A stretch of DNA of 64,000 nucleotides from Undibacterium sp. YM2. Its GTDB lineage: Bacteria; Pseudomonadota; Gammaproteobacteria; Burkholderiales; Burkholderiaceae_D. Shown here piece after piece: positions 35,387 to 43,486 of this stretch. The notes below the pieces were generated by a model that was not told where the DNA came from, ran no database searches, and saw only the letters and a program-made list of their open reading frames with translations. A program made the position numbers and the translations under genes. Where the stretch lies: NCBI RefSeq assembly GCF_009937975.1, contig NZ_AP018441.1:4712001-4776000 (forward strand), written 5' to 3'. How positions within the stretch are numbered: the stretch's first letter is position 1; every line of letters begins with the position of its first letter.

Positions 35387-35917
35387 ATGAAAAGTAGCAT
35401 CTTATGTATCAGCACGGCGCTGCTGCTGGCGTCGGGCAGCAGCCTTGCGCAAGACACGGCAGGCGACATCCACCAACTAGCTTCCCTGTTCATGGTCAAA
35501 TTGCTGTATACGACCGCCGATGAACTGGAAACACATTGCACACAAATTGACCCAGCCTACCAAACACGCTTTGCCGAGAAAAGAATAGCTTGGGACAAGG
35601 ACATAAAAATGATGTATGCAATGAGTTCTACCACATCAAAATTCATGGGGATGGCAAAGAAGCACTCTGCCAACACCGCGACCAATCCACTCAATTACGC
35701 TGAACAAATGACAGATATGTCAAAGCAGCGGGCCGACAGTGCAAGACCAGCCTATGAAATTCCAGCGAAGTGGAAAGAGCTTAAGCTCAACAAGAATATC
35801 AAGGAAGACGTGGAAAACCACTTTGCCGGTCTGGATGAAGCCGGACAAAAAAAACGCTGCGAATATATACTCACAAAAAAAGGCATGCCAGCCTTGCCAC
35901 CGAAAGAATTGCCATGA
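35387..35917 (+). CDS. Small secreted hypothetical protein
   Basis: A 176-residue protein with a signal peptide (1-21, ending S-L-A). The mature part is helical and Lys/Glu rich with two Cys (51 and 158) that may pair. It has no recognisable domain; the M-S-K-Q-R-A-D-S-A-R-P segment suggests a long amphipathic helix. It starts about 90 bp after the divergent hydrolase start. I do not recognise the family. Confidence 0.72.
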   Translation: MKSSILCISTALLLASGSSLAQDTAGDIHQLASLFMVKLLYTTADELETHCTQIDPAYQTRFAEKRIAWDKDIKMMYAMSSTTSKFMGMAKKHSANTATNPLNYAEQMTDMSKQRADSARPAYEIPAKWKELKLNKNIKEDVENHFAGLDEAGQKKRCEYILTKKGMPALPPKELP

Positions 35918-36077
35918 ATCGCGTGCATGGGCTGGAAGTGATGAGCGCTGCAATATAGTGGCTTGGCATGAGTTTGAGTATCTCGTGTGGAGTATTATCT
36001 TGCACACTACCTCAGTGATTTTTCGGCACTTCAAAAAAACTCAACCTGCATTTAGGATGAAAATCGTCCAATCCAAT

Positions 36078-36234
36078 CGTCATGCCGGACTTGATCCGGC
36101 ATCCAGCGACTTTCGTCGAGCATTTGTGCCCTTGTTCATGAAGGGAACTCTGCGCACTGTTTTTGCATAATCCAGCAAGAATTTGCAAGCCCGGGCCAAA
36201 CGCCACTGGATGCCGGATCAAGTCCGGCATGACG
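36078..36234. repeat. Family D 157-bp inverted repeat, copy 2
   Basis: Arms CGTCATGCCGGACTTGATCC and GATCAAGTCCGGCATGACG, with inner TGGATGC / GCATCCA, enclose about 75 bp that is itself homologous to the interior of 37851-38006. The 35918-36460 gap contains this and a half copy at 36358. Confidence 0.85.
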
Positions 36235-36357
36235 GGTTTGGTGCCATGAGCAAAATCAGGCTGTGAGTCTTTCTAATAGCAGGAAAGCGGGGGCGTACTG
36301 CACTTGACGGTTTTTTTACAAAAACTCATCCCCTATTCAAAACTACAAGGTTCGAAT

Positions 36358-36390
36358 CGTCATGCCGGACTTGAGCAGGTATCTGGCGCA
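36358..36390. repeat. Family D half-element (one arm)
   Basis: CGTCATGCCGGACTTGAGCA followed by decayed sequence, without a matching right arm; it lies 70 bp before the AraC gene. Confidence 0.6.
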
Positions 36391-36460
36391 CAAATTCAGG
36401 CACGGTGTAAAAACCACCCACAAGTGCTAGCATATACCCCATGGAAGCGAGCACACCGCC

Positions 36461-37291
36461 ATGAGCAAGAAAAACACCGACTGGATACGCCAGGCGCCAG
36501 GGTCTGACCGGCTGGAACGTATTGAAGCTTATTTTTCAGGCAATGCCTATGCCATGCACAGACACGATACCTACGCCATAGGCAGCACGCTGGCGGGGGT
36601 GCAAAGCTTTGCTTATCGCGGCAGCATGTGTAACAGCCTGCCTGGTGGTACCATTGTGCTGCATCCTGATGAAGCGCATGATGGCCAGGCAGGTACTGGC
36701 GATGGTTTTCATTACCGCATGATCTATGTCGAACCTGCGCTGATACAGCAAATCCTGGGCGGCCAGGCTTTACCATTTGTCAGGAACGGCATTTCCACCG
36801 ATCCACGCCTGTATGCCGCCACCCTGCCACTGCTGCAAGCCATGGACAAACCCATGGATGCGCTGGAAGAACAAGACGCGCTGTTCGACCTGGCCCATGC
36901 CATGCACACCTGCTCAGACAAACTCGCTGGCGCAGCGACAAGTAAATTGCATTTTGATTACCAGGCCGCCGAACGGGCGCGTGAGTATATCCACAGCGCC
37001 ATGACGGACAACATCACCCTCGATGAACTGGCAGACCACAGTGGCCGTGACCGCTGGAGCCTGTCACGCGATTTCCGCCTGCTGTTTGGCACCAGCCCCT
37101 ACCGCTACCTGACCATGCGCCGCCTTGACCTCGTCAAAAGCCTGCTGATGCAAGGCTACACGCTAGTAAATGCCGCACTGGCTGCCGGGTTCAGCGACCA
37201 GAGCCACATGAGCAAACACTTCAGCAAGGCCTTTGGCCTGACACCTCTGCGCTGGCTGAACATGCATGGCAAAACATCACGGCCTGAATAG
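36461..37291 (+). CDS. AraC-family regulator
   Basis: A 276-residue regulator with an N-terminal cupin-like sensor (about 20-110; H-R-H-D-T-Y near 38-43 and H-P-D-E-A-H near 68-73) and a C-terminal double helix-turn-helix (about 175-270; L-D-E-L-A-D-H-S-G-R-D-R-W-S and A-A-L-A-A-G-F-S-D-Q-S-H-M-S-K-H-F). Such proteins sense small molecules and activate nearby operons. The next gene, a cupin on the same strand 80 bp downstream, may be its target or co-transcribed partner. Confidence 0.92.
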   Translation: MSKKNTDWIRQAPGSDRLERIEAYFSGNAYAMHRHDTYAIGSTLAGVQSFAYRGSMCNSLPGGTIVLHPDEAHDGQAGTGDGFHYRMIYVEPALIQQILGGQALPFVRNGISTDPRLYAATLPLLQAMDKPMDALEEQDALFDLAHAMHTCSDKLAGAATSKLHFDYQAAERAREYIHSAMTDNITLDELADHSGRDRWSLSRDFRLLFGTSPYRYLTMRRLDLVKSLLMQGYTLVNAALAAGFSDQSHMSKHFSKAFGLTPLRWLNMHGKTSRPE

Positions 37292-37371
37292 CTGACGCAC
37301 AAACGTACAAGAATTGATGTGGCAGCTTGCGTATGCTGGCGCTTTTCAAACAAAAGCCAGGAGCGCCAGCC

Positions 37372-37761
37372 ATGAATGCCAAAGTCAACGACAGCAAGAC
37401 TTATCACAGCATTAATTTCGCCAACAAGTTCAGTCTGTTCAGCGAACAGTGGTCACAAAAAGTCATCGCCGAGATGAATAACTACCAATTCAAAGTCGCC
37501 AGACTGCAAGGCGATTTCATCTGGCATGACCATGCCGAAACTGATGAAAGCTTCATCGTGCTTGAAGGCCAGTTACGCATCGATTTTCGCGATGGCCATG
37601 TACTGATATCTACAGGCGAAATGTTTGTCGTGCCCAAAGGCGTGGAGCATAAACCCAGTGCAGAACATGAAGTCAAACTCTTGTTGATAGAACCGCGTGG
37701 TGTGGTCAATACCGGTGATGAAGGCGGGGAGCGTACCAGTGAGCTGGATGTGTGGATTTGA
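37372..37761 (+). CDS. Small cupin-domain protein
   Basis: A 129-residue single-domain cupin. I chose the ATG at 37372 because CAGGAG lies just upstream. The two metal motifs are visible: D-F-I-W-H-D-H-A-E-T-D-E (about 47-58) and P-K-G-V-E-H-K (about 88-94), a His-rich first motif plus a His in the second, so metal binding is likely. Proteins of this size act as isomerases, dioxygenases or sensors; no specific activity can be assigned. It follows the AraC gene closely. Confidence 0.87.
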   Translation: MNAKVNDSKTYHSINFANKFSLFSEQWSQKVIAEMNNYQFKVARLQGDFIWHDHAETDESFIVLEGQLRIDFRDGHVLISTGEMFVVPKGVEHKPSAEHEVKLLLIEPRGVVNTGDEGGERTSELDVWI

Positions 37762-37850
37762 TTTTGGGGTTTTGTTCCGGTTTTTGGCGCTGGGTTTTAT
37801 CGTACACTTTAAAAAAATATCCAGCTCAGGCAAAACAGCAATCTAAAAGT

Positions 37851-38006
37851 CGTCATGCCAGACTTGATCTGGCATCCAGCGGCTTTCGTCGCATACTTGC
37901 GGCCCGGCCCATGAATAAAATGCAACACATTGTTTTTGCATATGTTCCAAGAATTTTCAGGCCCGGGTTAAACGACACTGGATGCCAGATCAAGTCCGGC
38001 ATGACG
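37851..38006. repeat. Family D 156-bp inverted repeat, copy 3
   Basis: Arms CGTCATGCCAGACTTGATCT and GATCAAGTCCGGCATGACG with inner GCATCCAGCG / CACTGGATGC. The interior matches 36078-36234 (CTTTCGTCG, CCCGGG, TTTTTGCATA), so the family has a conserved centre as well as arms. The remainder of 37762-38155 shows no gene. Confidence 0.85.
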
Positions 38007-38155
38007 GGATCGGGGCTTATTTGTCTATCTTGAGCGCTGCAGTCTTTGACCTTTTGAATTCACACGCACAACTTACGCAACACGAGCATTCTTGGCCGAA
38101 GCTTGCAGAGTGCGCCGTGCGCACCCCACCTCGCAGGCAAGTCATTACTTAATTA

Positions 38156-38467
38156 TCACGCCATTGGCGCAAGATACCGATCAAATACCTCATGCAACTT
38201 CTCCAAGTCTATATTCGCCGGAACAATTTGATCCTGCGATTTAGCTGAACCATGAAGCACTGTAAAAATCGCCCAATCCATTTTGAACAAGTACCCATTA
38301 TCTTCCATAGCGTAAATGGCAGATTCCACCGTATCATGCGTCTTGCTCAACTCAGGTATCGTGACTCCGCCATTATCATGGAATTTTTTATTACTCACAT
38401 TAATACTTGCAGGCCAAAGAGAAATTACTTTTTGGAACACCACATCAAAATTTGCTTCACTTGCCAT
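38156..38467 (-). CDS. Small hypothetical protein, AT-richer orphan
   Basis: A 103-residue cytosolic protein of mixed helices and strands (F-D-V-V-F-Q-K-V-I-S-L-W-P near 7-19; H-E-V-F-D-R-Y-L at the end). No signal or membrane segment. It starts 15 bp after the stop of the 186-residue gene, so the two form one unit. Base composition is more AT-rich than the neighbours. I do not recognise it; pairs like this are often orphan immunity or contact-dependent partners, but that is inference. Confidence 0.65.
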   Translation of the reverse strand: MASEANFDVVFQKVISLWPASINVSNKKFHDNGGVTIPELSKTHDTVESAIYAMEDNGYLFKMDWAIFTVLHGSAKSQDQIVPANIDLEKLHEVFDRYLAPMA

Positions 38468-38482
38468 ATAAATTCCAGTTCA

Positions 38483-39043
38483 TCAATCACTGTTTTGCCA
38501 AATCAAAACCATTTCGGCCGGAGGATCTGAGCCTTCACAAAATGGTACCCACGTGTACTCTGGTTTAATACAAACGTGTATCCAGGCTTCATACGAGTCC
38601 TTTAGACGGTTAGGAGCAATGCAAAGCCATTCAAGTTTATGCCGCTTAAATATGGCATCAATATCTTCTGCGTCTCTCTCGCTAAGACCCGAACGACTAT
38701 GAGCTGGCAAGAAGTAGCTGGCCAATTCGTTTTCTGCTTCATATGAAGCTTCAATCGGTACAAGATAGCCTTCCAAAGAAGGATGAAAACACGCAGTGCC
38801 AGCACATTGATGGGTGTATTCAACTCCCGTCGGGTGATGGACGATGAGATACAAACCTCTTATTTCCGGAATTTCCACATCAATCAACTTACGCTTTTCA
38901 CTCTCAAGCACAATTTTACGGGCAGCAGACGTACGTGGCGAAAATGTATAAGGTGGGAAATTACTACTCTGCGACTTTGCTATAGGTTTGGTTGCAAGTG
39001 GCACCTCGTCTTTGATACCCAGTAGTTTCTTTAACCAACTCAT
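38483..39043 (-). CDS. DUF6210-like hypothetical protein
   Basis: A 186-residue cytosolic protein. The central motif H-H-P-T-G-V-E-Y with nearby A-C-F-H-P-S-L-E-G-Y-L-V-P-I (about 67-98) matches what I remember of DUF6210. A basic N-terminus (S-W-L-K-K-L-L-G-I-K) begins a short amphipathic helix. Unusually many Trp, Tyr and Cys for its length. It is first of a two-gene AT-richer unit bounded by repeats on one side and a GntR gene on the other, consistent with acquired DNA. Function unknown. Confidence 0.65.
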   Translation of the reverse strand: MSWLKKLLGIKDEVPLATKPIAKSQSSNFPPYTFSPRTSAARKIVLESEKRKLIDVEIPEIRGLYLIVHHPTGVEYTHQCAGTACFHPSLEGYLVPIEASYEAENELASYFLPAHSRSGLSERDAEDIDAIFKRHKLEWLCIAPNRLKDSYEAWIHVCIKPEYTWVPFCEGSDPPAEMVLIWQNSD

Positions 39044-39195
39044 TCTGTATTCTCGTGTGAAATTGCATCTATCTTATTCTTAAGCTACTCAGAAACGGCA
39101 ATATTGCCAAGGTTGCTAAAAACAATTAATTAACATTAAAGCATGTGCTATTCCAGGTGGACAATAAATTTCTGTAAGCGACAGCTTCAAATTTC

Positions 39196-39216
39196 TGTAG
39201 TATATTACATACTACA
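39196..39216. promoter_or_regulatory. GntR operator palindrome
   Basis: TGTAGTAT and ATACTACA surround a 5-bp centre, perfect arms, 57 bp upstream of the GntR start. Likely autoregulation of the GntR / hydrolase / C-S lyase unit. Confidence 0.65.
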
Positions 39217-39272
39217 AACTTAAAATTGCTTAGAAATAACTTTACTTATCATTTAATAACACCCAACCCAGC

Positions 39273-39950
39273 ATGCCCATCCCCACCAGCACAGCCCCCT
39301 TAAGCCGCTCCCTCGCCCGTGAAGAGGTCTATCGCAGTCTCAAGCAATGGATCATAGAATTGCAGCTCGCGCCTGGAGAAATTTTGCGTGATCAGGAACT
39401 GGCCTTGCAGCTCGGGGTATCGCGCACGCCTGTGCGTGAGGCCTTGCGGCAACTGGAGGATGAGGGTCTGGTCATTACCAGTTTTCATAAATGGACCAAG
39501 GTCGCACCTTCAAGGCTGGAAGAAATTATCGAGCTTTACCCGGTCGTCGCCGCACTGGAAGCGACGGCGCTAGAGCTGGCAGCACCCCGACTGACTGAAG
39601 CTGATTTACAGGAACTTGAGGCTGTCAATACGGCACTCGCGCAGGCTATTGCAGCACATGCGCATCAACGTGCGACTGAACTTGATGCGCAATTCCATGC
39701 CCTCATCGTGCGGGCCAGCCAGAATGCGGAGATAGAAAAACTGCTGGCAAATCTGCGCCCGCGCATTAAACGCATAGAGCTGGCGCATTTTGATGACCAG
39801 CGCATGGCACCGCAATCGATACAAGAACACAAAACCATCATCGCGGCGCTTCGTGCCGTTGATACCCAGGCAGCAGTGCAGGCCATCAAACAAAACTGGA
39901 CTCTGCCACCAGATTTATTGCAAGTGATCGCAACTGCTGTTTCTGCATAA
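39273..39950 (+). CDS. GntR-family regulator (FadR/FCD subfamily)
   Basis: A 225-residue repressor: winged helix at about 15-80 (E-V-Y-R-S-L-K-Q-W-I, then G-V-S-R-T-P-V-R-E-A-L-R-Q-L-E-D-E-G-L-V) and an all-helical FCD ligand domain (A-A-L-E-A-T-A-L-E-L-A-A-P-R-L onward). The downstream hydrolase starts 48 bp after its stop and the lyase follows 23 bp later, so the three are probably one operon with this regulator first. A perfect palindrome lies upstream. The ligand may be a sulfur or aromatic carboxylate metabolite, inferred only from the neighbours. Confidence 0.9.
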   Translation: MPIPTSTAPLSRSLAREEVYRSLKQWIIELQLAPGEILRDQELALQLGVSRTPVREALRQLEDEGLVITSFHKWTKVAPSRLEEIIELYPVVAALEATALELAAPRLTEADLQELEAVNTALAQAIAAHAHQRATELDAQFHALIVRASQNAEIEKLLANLRPRIKRIELAHFDDQRMAPQSIQEHKTIIAALRAVDTQAAVQAIKQNWTLPPDLLQVIATAVSA

Positions 39951-39997
39951 GCCGATAGTCCCCTTTCTAAGCCCGCTTATCAATTTTGGAGTAAACC

Positions 39998-40516
39998 ATG
40001 CCATCTGCCCTGCTCATCATCGATTTCCAGAATGCAGTTTTCATCGACCCGCCAGCTCATAGGGCAGACGAGGTGCTGACGCGTATCAACGAATTGATTG
40101 CGAGAGCGCGCAAGGCCAACATGCCGGTCGTGTATGTGCAGCATAATGAAGAAGGTACTGCATGGGAAAAAGACAGCGACAGCTGGCAATTCCCCACCGC
40201 CATTGCACCACAGGCTGGCGACTATGTTTGCGCGAAGCAGCACAGCAGCGCTTTCCAGCAAACCGGCTTTGAAGCCGGGCTTGCTAAACGTGGCATAGAT
40301 GAAGTGTTTGTCTGCGGCTACGCCAGCGAGTTTTGTTTAGACAGTGCAATACGGCAGGCAGCGGCGCTGGGTATCAAGACCAACGTCATTGCCGATGCCC
40401 ATACCACGCGCAACCGCCCTCACCTGGATGCAGCGACCATCAGCAATCACCACAACTGGGTATGGAGCGAGATGGGGCAGATCAGCGTGATACCGGCTGC
40501 GCAACTGCCATTCTGA
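39998..40516 (+). CDS. Cysteine hydrolase, isochorismatase family
   Basis: A 172-residue enzyme of the isochorismatase-like hydrolase superfamily. The catalytic triad is visible: Asp9 (L-I-I-D-F-Q), Lys80 (C-A-K-Q-H-S-S-A-F) and Cys113 (A-S-E-F-C-L-D-S-A). Members hydrolyse amides, carbamates or enol ethers such as nicotinamide, N-carbamoyl compounds or isochorismate; the pocket residues do not settle which. It is the middle gene of the GntR operon, ahead of a PLP C-S lyase. Confidence 0.9.
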   Translation: MPSALLIIDFQNAVFIDPPAHRADEVLTRINELIARARKANMPVVYVQHNEEGTAWEKDSDSWQFPTAIAPQAGDYVCAKQHSSAFQQTGFEAGLAKRGIDEVFVCGYASEFCLDSAIRQAAALGIKTNVIADAHTTRNRPHLDAATISNHHNWVWSEMGQISVIPAAQLPF

Positions 40517-40538
40517 TCAGCGTTTGGAGAGTATAACC

Positions 40539-41681
40539 ATGACTGACATCAGCACCAGCCTCGTAAAACCTGCCAGCGATATCCCGGATGGATTTGCCTC
40601 GTTGTCGCAAGGTGTATTCCATGCATCGACTATCGTTTTTCCTGACGTTGCCTCCTTCCTGCACAGGCAAGCGCAGGCACACACGGGTTATAGCTACGGG
40701 CAAAATGGCACGCCCACCCACTATGCGCTGGCAAATAAATTGTCTGAGCTTGAAGGTGGTGGCTATACCGTGCTGGTGCCAACTGGCCTCGCCTCGGCGG
40801 TGCTGGTCAACAGCATGTTGCTGGCTGCGGGCGACCATGTGCTGCTGCCGGACAGCATCTATGGCCCGACGCTGGAAACCACCAAAACCTTGTTTGCCAA
40901 ATGGGGTGTGCGCCACAGCATTTACCCCAATGATATTGGCGCTGGCATCGCTGATTTTTTTGAAGACAATACCAAACTGGTGTGGACAGAAAGCCCGGCC
41001 TCCAACAGCATGGAAATGCAGGACATACCTGCCATCGTTGCTGCTGCCCATGCACGCCAGATCAAGGTGGTGATGGACAATACCTGGGCCACGGCACTGG
41101 GCTTCAGGGCGCTGGATGCCGGTGTCGATTTCAGCATACAAGCACTGACCAAATACGTGGGCGGGCATTCTGATTTATTGATGGGTGCAGTCAGCACACG
41201 CGATGAAGCAGCCTACCATGCCCTGCGTGATACCGCAGAACTGCTGGGCTATTACGTCGCCCCCGATGAATGCTTCCTGGCCCTGCGCGGCTTGCCGACG
41301 CTGGCCTTGCGGCTGGAAAGGCAATATGTATCTGCCCTGCGCATCGCCGCATTTTTGCAAAGCCATGCAGCGATAGCGCAACTCAATTATCCCCCACTGC
41401 CGGGGGATAATTATCACCACTTATGGAAACGCGATTTCAAACTCGGCAATGGCTTGCTGTCTTTCAGCCTGAAGCAAGACAATCTGCCAGCGATAGAAAA
41501 GTTTGTCGCCGCACTACAGCTATTCACGCTGGGCAATAGCTGGGGTGGCGTACACAGCCTGATCGCGGTTGCGCCACAGCGTGCGCCAAAAACCGGCTGG
41601 CTGCTGCGCCTGCATGTGGGTGTGGAACATGTCGATGACTTGCTGGCTGATCTTGAACGGGCGCTGGCTACTTTGGACTAA
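40539..41681 (+). CDS. PLP-dependent C-S lyase (cystathionine beta-lyase / MetC-like)
   Basis: A 380-residue enzyme of the Cys/Met metabolism PLP family. I chose the ATG at 40539 (TTGGAGAG upstream). Key features: Y-G-Q-N-G-T-P-T near 52-59 (family R-x-G-x-P-T site, here without the Arg), the cofactor Asp in M-D-N-T-W-A near 179-184, and the PLP Lys205 in L-T-K-Y-V-G-G-H-S-D. It would cleave C-S bonds of cystathionine or cysteine conjugates, giving pyruvate and ammonia. It closes the GntR operon, and the linked cysteine hydrolase hints at use of a substituted cysteine or related amide. Confidence 0.88.
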   Translation: MTDISTSLVKPASDIPDGFASLSQGVFHASTIVFPDVASFLHRQAQAHTGYSYGQNGTPTHYALANKLSELEGGGYTVLVPTGLASAVLVNSMLLAAGDHVLLPDSIYGPTLETTKTLFAKWGVRHSIYPNDIGAGIADFFEDNTKLVWTESPASNSMEMQDIPAIVAAAHARQIKVVMDNTWATALGFRALDAGVDFSIQALTKYVGGHSDLLMGAVSTRDEAAYHALRDTAELLGYYVAPDECFLALRGLPTLALRLERQYVSALRIAAFLQSHAAIAQLNYPPLPGDNYHHLWKRDFKLGNGLLSFSLKQDNLPAIEKFVAALQLFTLGNSWGGVHSLIAVAPQRAPKTGWLLRLHVGVEHVDDLLADLERALATLD

Positions 41682-41760
41682 TAATGGCCTGTGTTAGACT
41701 GGCAACATACAATATGTGGACTGTACCAGCCCAGGCAGCCCAAAACAGATATTCCCCTAA

Positions 41761-42453
41761 ATGACCGAGAGTACAGATTCCATACACCAGATACCCGTCG
41801 CGACTTATACATGCAAACAGCGTTTAGATTTGCAAACACAGGTGCAAGCAGATTTTTTTGCGGCACTTGAAGCAGAACTGTGCAGCCTGGTATGTGATCG
41901 CCTGCTCGTTTTCCGTAAGCGGATTTTTACAGACACCATACAATTACTTCGCGCAAGGCTGGCGAAATATGCCAGCGCCATTGGGCTCTGTCTATCGGTG
42001 GTTTTAATTTCCCTGGATGGCTCGACAATGCATGGCATCAGGGTTGGTCTGCTACTTTTCTTCCTGTTTTCTGTAGCTTTTTTTGCCACCTGGGATACCG
42101 ACAGGCTCCTGAAAACACAGGAAAATATCATCCTGCCCTACTGGCGCCGGATTGCCAATCTTAGTGCCGCCAAAATACTCAAGGCCCCAAAAAAAGTCTT
42201 GCCATTCACTGCAGAATATCAGTTTCGTGATAATGTCGTCTCTTGTTACCGCATCAACACCAACGGCACCTGGCTGGCCTGGAGCAAAACACTGGAAGGC
42301 TGGTACTTCAGCGGACAACATGTCACCATGCTGTTCAAGAAGAAAACTTCAATCCATCCTTACCTGCTCATCATGCACGAAGCCCCGCAAGAGCTGGCAT
42401 TGTATCTGGATGCGCTGAGCTTACATTGCATTGACAGTCTCCAGGCTACATAG
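41761..42453 (+). CDS. Membrane protein of unknown function
   Basis: A 230-residue protein with two closely spaced transmembrane helices (about 72-86 and 95-111) separated by a short turn, cytosolic ends on both sides, and a C-terminal soluble domain of about 80 residues with Trp/Tyr (G-W-Y-F-S-G-Q-H-V). The layout resembles two-helix YcxB-like proteins but I cannot confirm this. It begins about 80 bp after the lyase stop, possibly with its own promoter. Confidence 0.65.
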   Translation: MTESTDSIHQIPVATYTCKQRLDLQTQVQADFFAALEAELCSLVCDRLLVFRKRIFTDTIQLLRARLAKYASAIGLCLSVVLISLDGSTMHGIRVGLLLFFLFSVAFFATWDTDRLLKTQENIILPYWRRIANLSAAKILKAPKKVLPFTAEYQFRDNVVSCYRINTNGTWLAWSKTLEGWYFSGQHVTMLFKKKTSIHPYLLIMHEAPQELALYLDALSLHCIDSLQAT

Positions 42454-42726
42454 ATTTGTGGGGCGCACCACGCGCACCGATTTACTATCAATGAATAGGG
42501 CGCATGACGCATCTACCCAATTGCGAACGTCGCCACCTACATAGCAAATGCAGAACATATGCAATACACCGTAAGCTGGCGGTATGCAGCACGCTATCTT
42601 CTCTAATAACGCATCATATAGCCTCTTGCAAAAATCTGGAGTATCCGCAAATACGCGATATTGATATTTCAAATATAGAAAGTCCATCATGAACCAGTAC
42701 AGCAAAAAGTTCTTCATGCCACACAA
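42421..42726 (-). CDS. Doubtful 101-residue frame
   Basis: A minus-strand frame covering most of the 42454-42764 gap and overlapping the membrane protein by 33 bp. Its first part is hydrophobic and aromatic (F-L-L-Y-W-F) and later parts look protein-like (G-D-V-R-N-W-V-D-A-S-C-A-L-F), but there is no clear ribosome site and codon use is odd. Apart from this I see nothing in the gap. Confidence 0.25.
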   Translation of the reverse strand: MCGMKNFLLYWFMMDFLYLKYQYRVFADTPDFCKRLYDALLEKIACCIPPAYGVLHMFCICYVGGDVRNWVDASCALFIDSKSVRVVRPTNLCSLETVNAM

Positions 42727-42764
42727 GGCGGCAATCGGGCCGCCTGGGGTAATGAGGAACTATC

Positions 42765-42986
42765 ATGAAAGATCTCTCTCGTGCTTTGCGCAGGCACCAT
42801 GCTGCGCGTCTGAAAAAGAAACGTCAGTATTATTTTTATAGCTGGGAAGAAAAGCTCAGTGTCTTGCGCCTGGGTATGGTCTTGCATACACCAACAACCT
42901 GCAGTTGCCATATGTGCGGCAATCCGCGCAAGTATTTCAAGGAACGCACCATGCAAGAAAGGCGATGGATGCAGGTAGTTGAATAG
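42765..42986 (+). CDS. Small conserved basic Cys protein
   Basis: A 73-residue protein, strongly basic at the N-terminus (R-R-H-H-A-A-R-L-K-K-K-R near 9-20) with a C-terminal C-S-C-H-M-C-G-N-P-R motif (three Cys plus His, a possible metal site) and an ending Q-E-R-R-W-M-Q. Short proteins with this C-x-C-x-x-C-G-N-P-R pattern are widespread and uncharacterised in betaproteobacteria and relatives. A good start at 42765 follows GAGGAAC. A role in binding nucleic acid or a ribosome-related partner is only a guess. Confidence 0.75.
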   Translation: MKDLSRALRRHHAARLKKKRQYYFYSWEEKLSVLRLGMVLHTPTTCSCHMCGNPRKYFKERTMQERRWMQVVE

Positions 42987-43009
42987 CACGAAATTAATCA
43001 ACTTCGCAG

Positions 43010-43035
43010 GTGCGATTAGCGCAACATAATCGAAC
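43010..43035. repeat. Family A hairpin, copy 3 (one mismatch)
   Basis: GTGCGATTA, 8-nt loop, TAATCGAAC. It forms a doublet with the copy at 43088. Confidence 0.7.
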
Positions 43036-43087
43036 GTATGCAAGCTATTGAAGCCATTAATCTATCTCAGGTTTTATAGCTACATGC

Positions 43088-43113
43088 GTACGATTATGCA
43101 TTGCTAATCGTAC
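43088..43113. repeat. Family A hairpin, copy 4
   Basis: GTACGATTA, loop TGCATTGC, TAATCGTAC; perfect 9-bp stem. It lies between the small Cys protein and a convergent gene. Confidence 0.85.
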
Positions 43114-43128
43114 CTGCAACACAATACC

Positions 43129-43422
43129 TCAGGACGCCGACAACATCTCCAGCAGCCGCGCAAAGCCTGTTGGTATTTCATGCATCTGATCGGGTGAGTA
43201 AAGCACATTCAAGACCTGATCTCCTGCATCAAGGTCAACGACATCCATTGCCAGCCAGTCTTTGGACCAGAAATCGATCGCGCCGATTTTGGAGGATGAT
43301 GAAAATTCCAGTCTTTTCAAATCACCAAAATCCCCTTCCAGATATTCAGTCCAGGTCAGGACATAGGAAGCGGGGATCAGGGGTTCTACAAGTTCCTTGA
43401 AATAGGCAAGGTGTTCGTTCAT
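43129..43422 (-). CDS. Small hypothetical protein
   Basis: A 97-residue acidic cytosolic protein. I chose the ATG at 43422; the frame stays open upstream, but there it overlaps the DJ-1-like gene and has unlikely composition. The sequence has regular strands with Trp and Tyr (L-T-W-T-E-Y-L-E-G-D-F-G and D-F-W-S-K-D-W-L), suggesting a compact beta-rich fold. I do not recognise it. It is separated by 64 bp from the DJ-1/PfpI gene on the same strand and may be co-transcribed. Confidence 0.65.
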   Translation of the reverse strand: MNEHLAYFKELVEPLIPASYVLTWTEYLEGDFGDLKRLEFSSSSKIGAIDFWSKDWLAMDVVDLDAGDQVLNVLYSPDQMHEIPTGFARLLEMLSAS

Positions 43423-43486
43423 ATACTGGTGGACTGTAACAGTGGAAACCGGGAACACGCATCTTATCCTGAACCCATCGCCGGTG

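Noticed and set aside
36340..36365. GGTTCGAATC resembling a tRNA T-arm
   Set aside because: No acceptor stem, D-arm or anticodon arm upstream; it is the edge of a family D repeat half-element.
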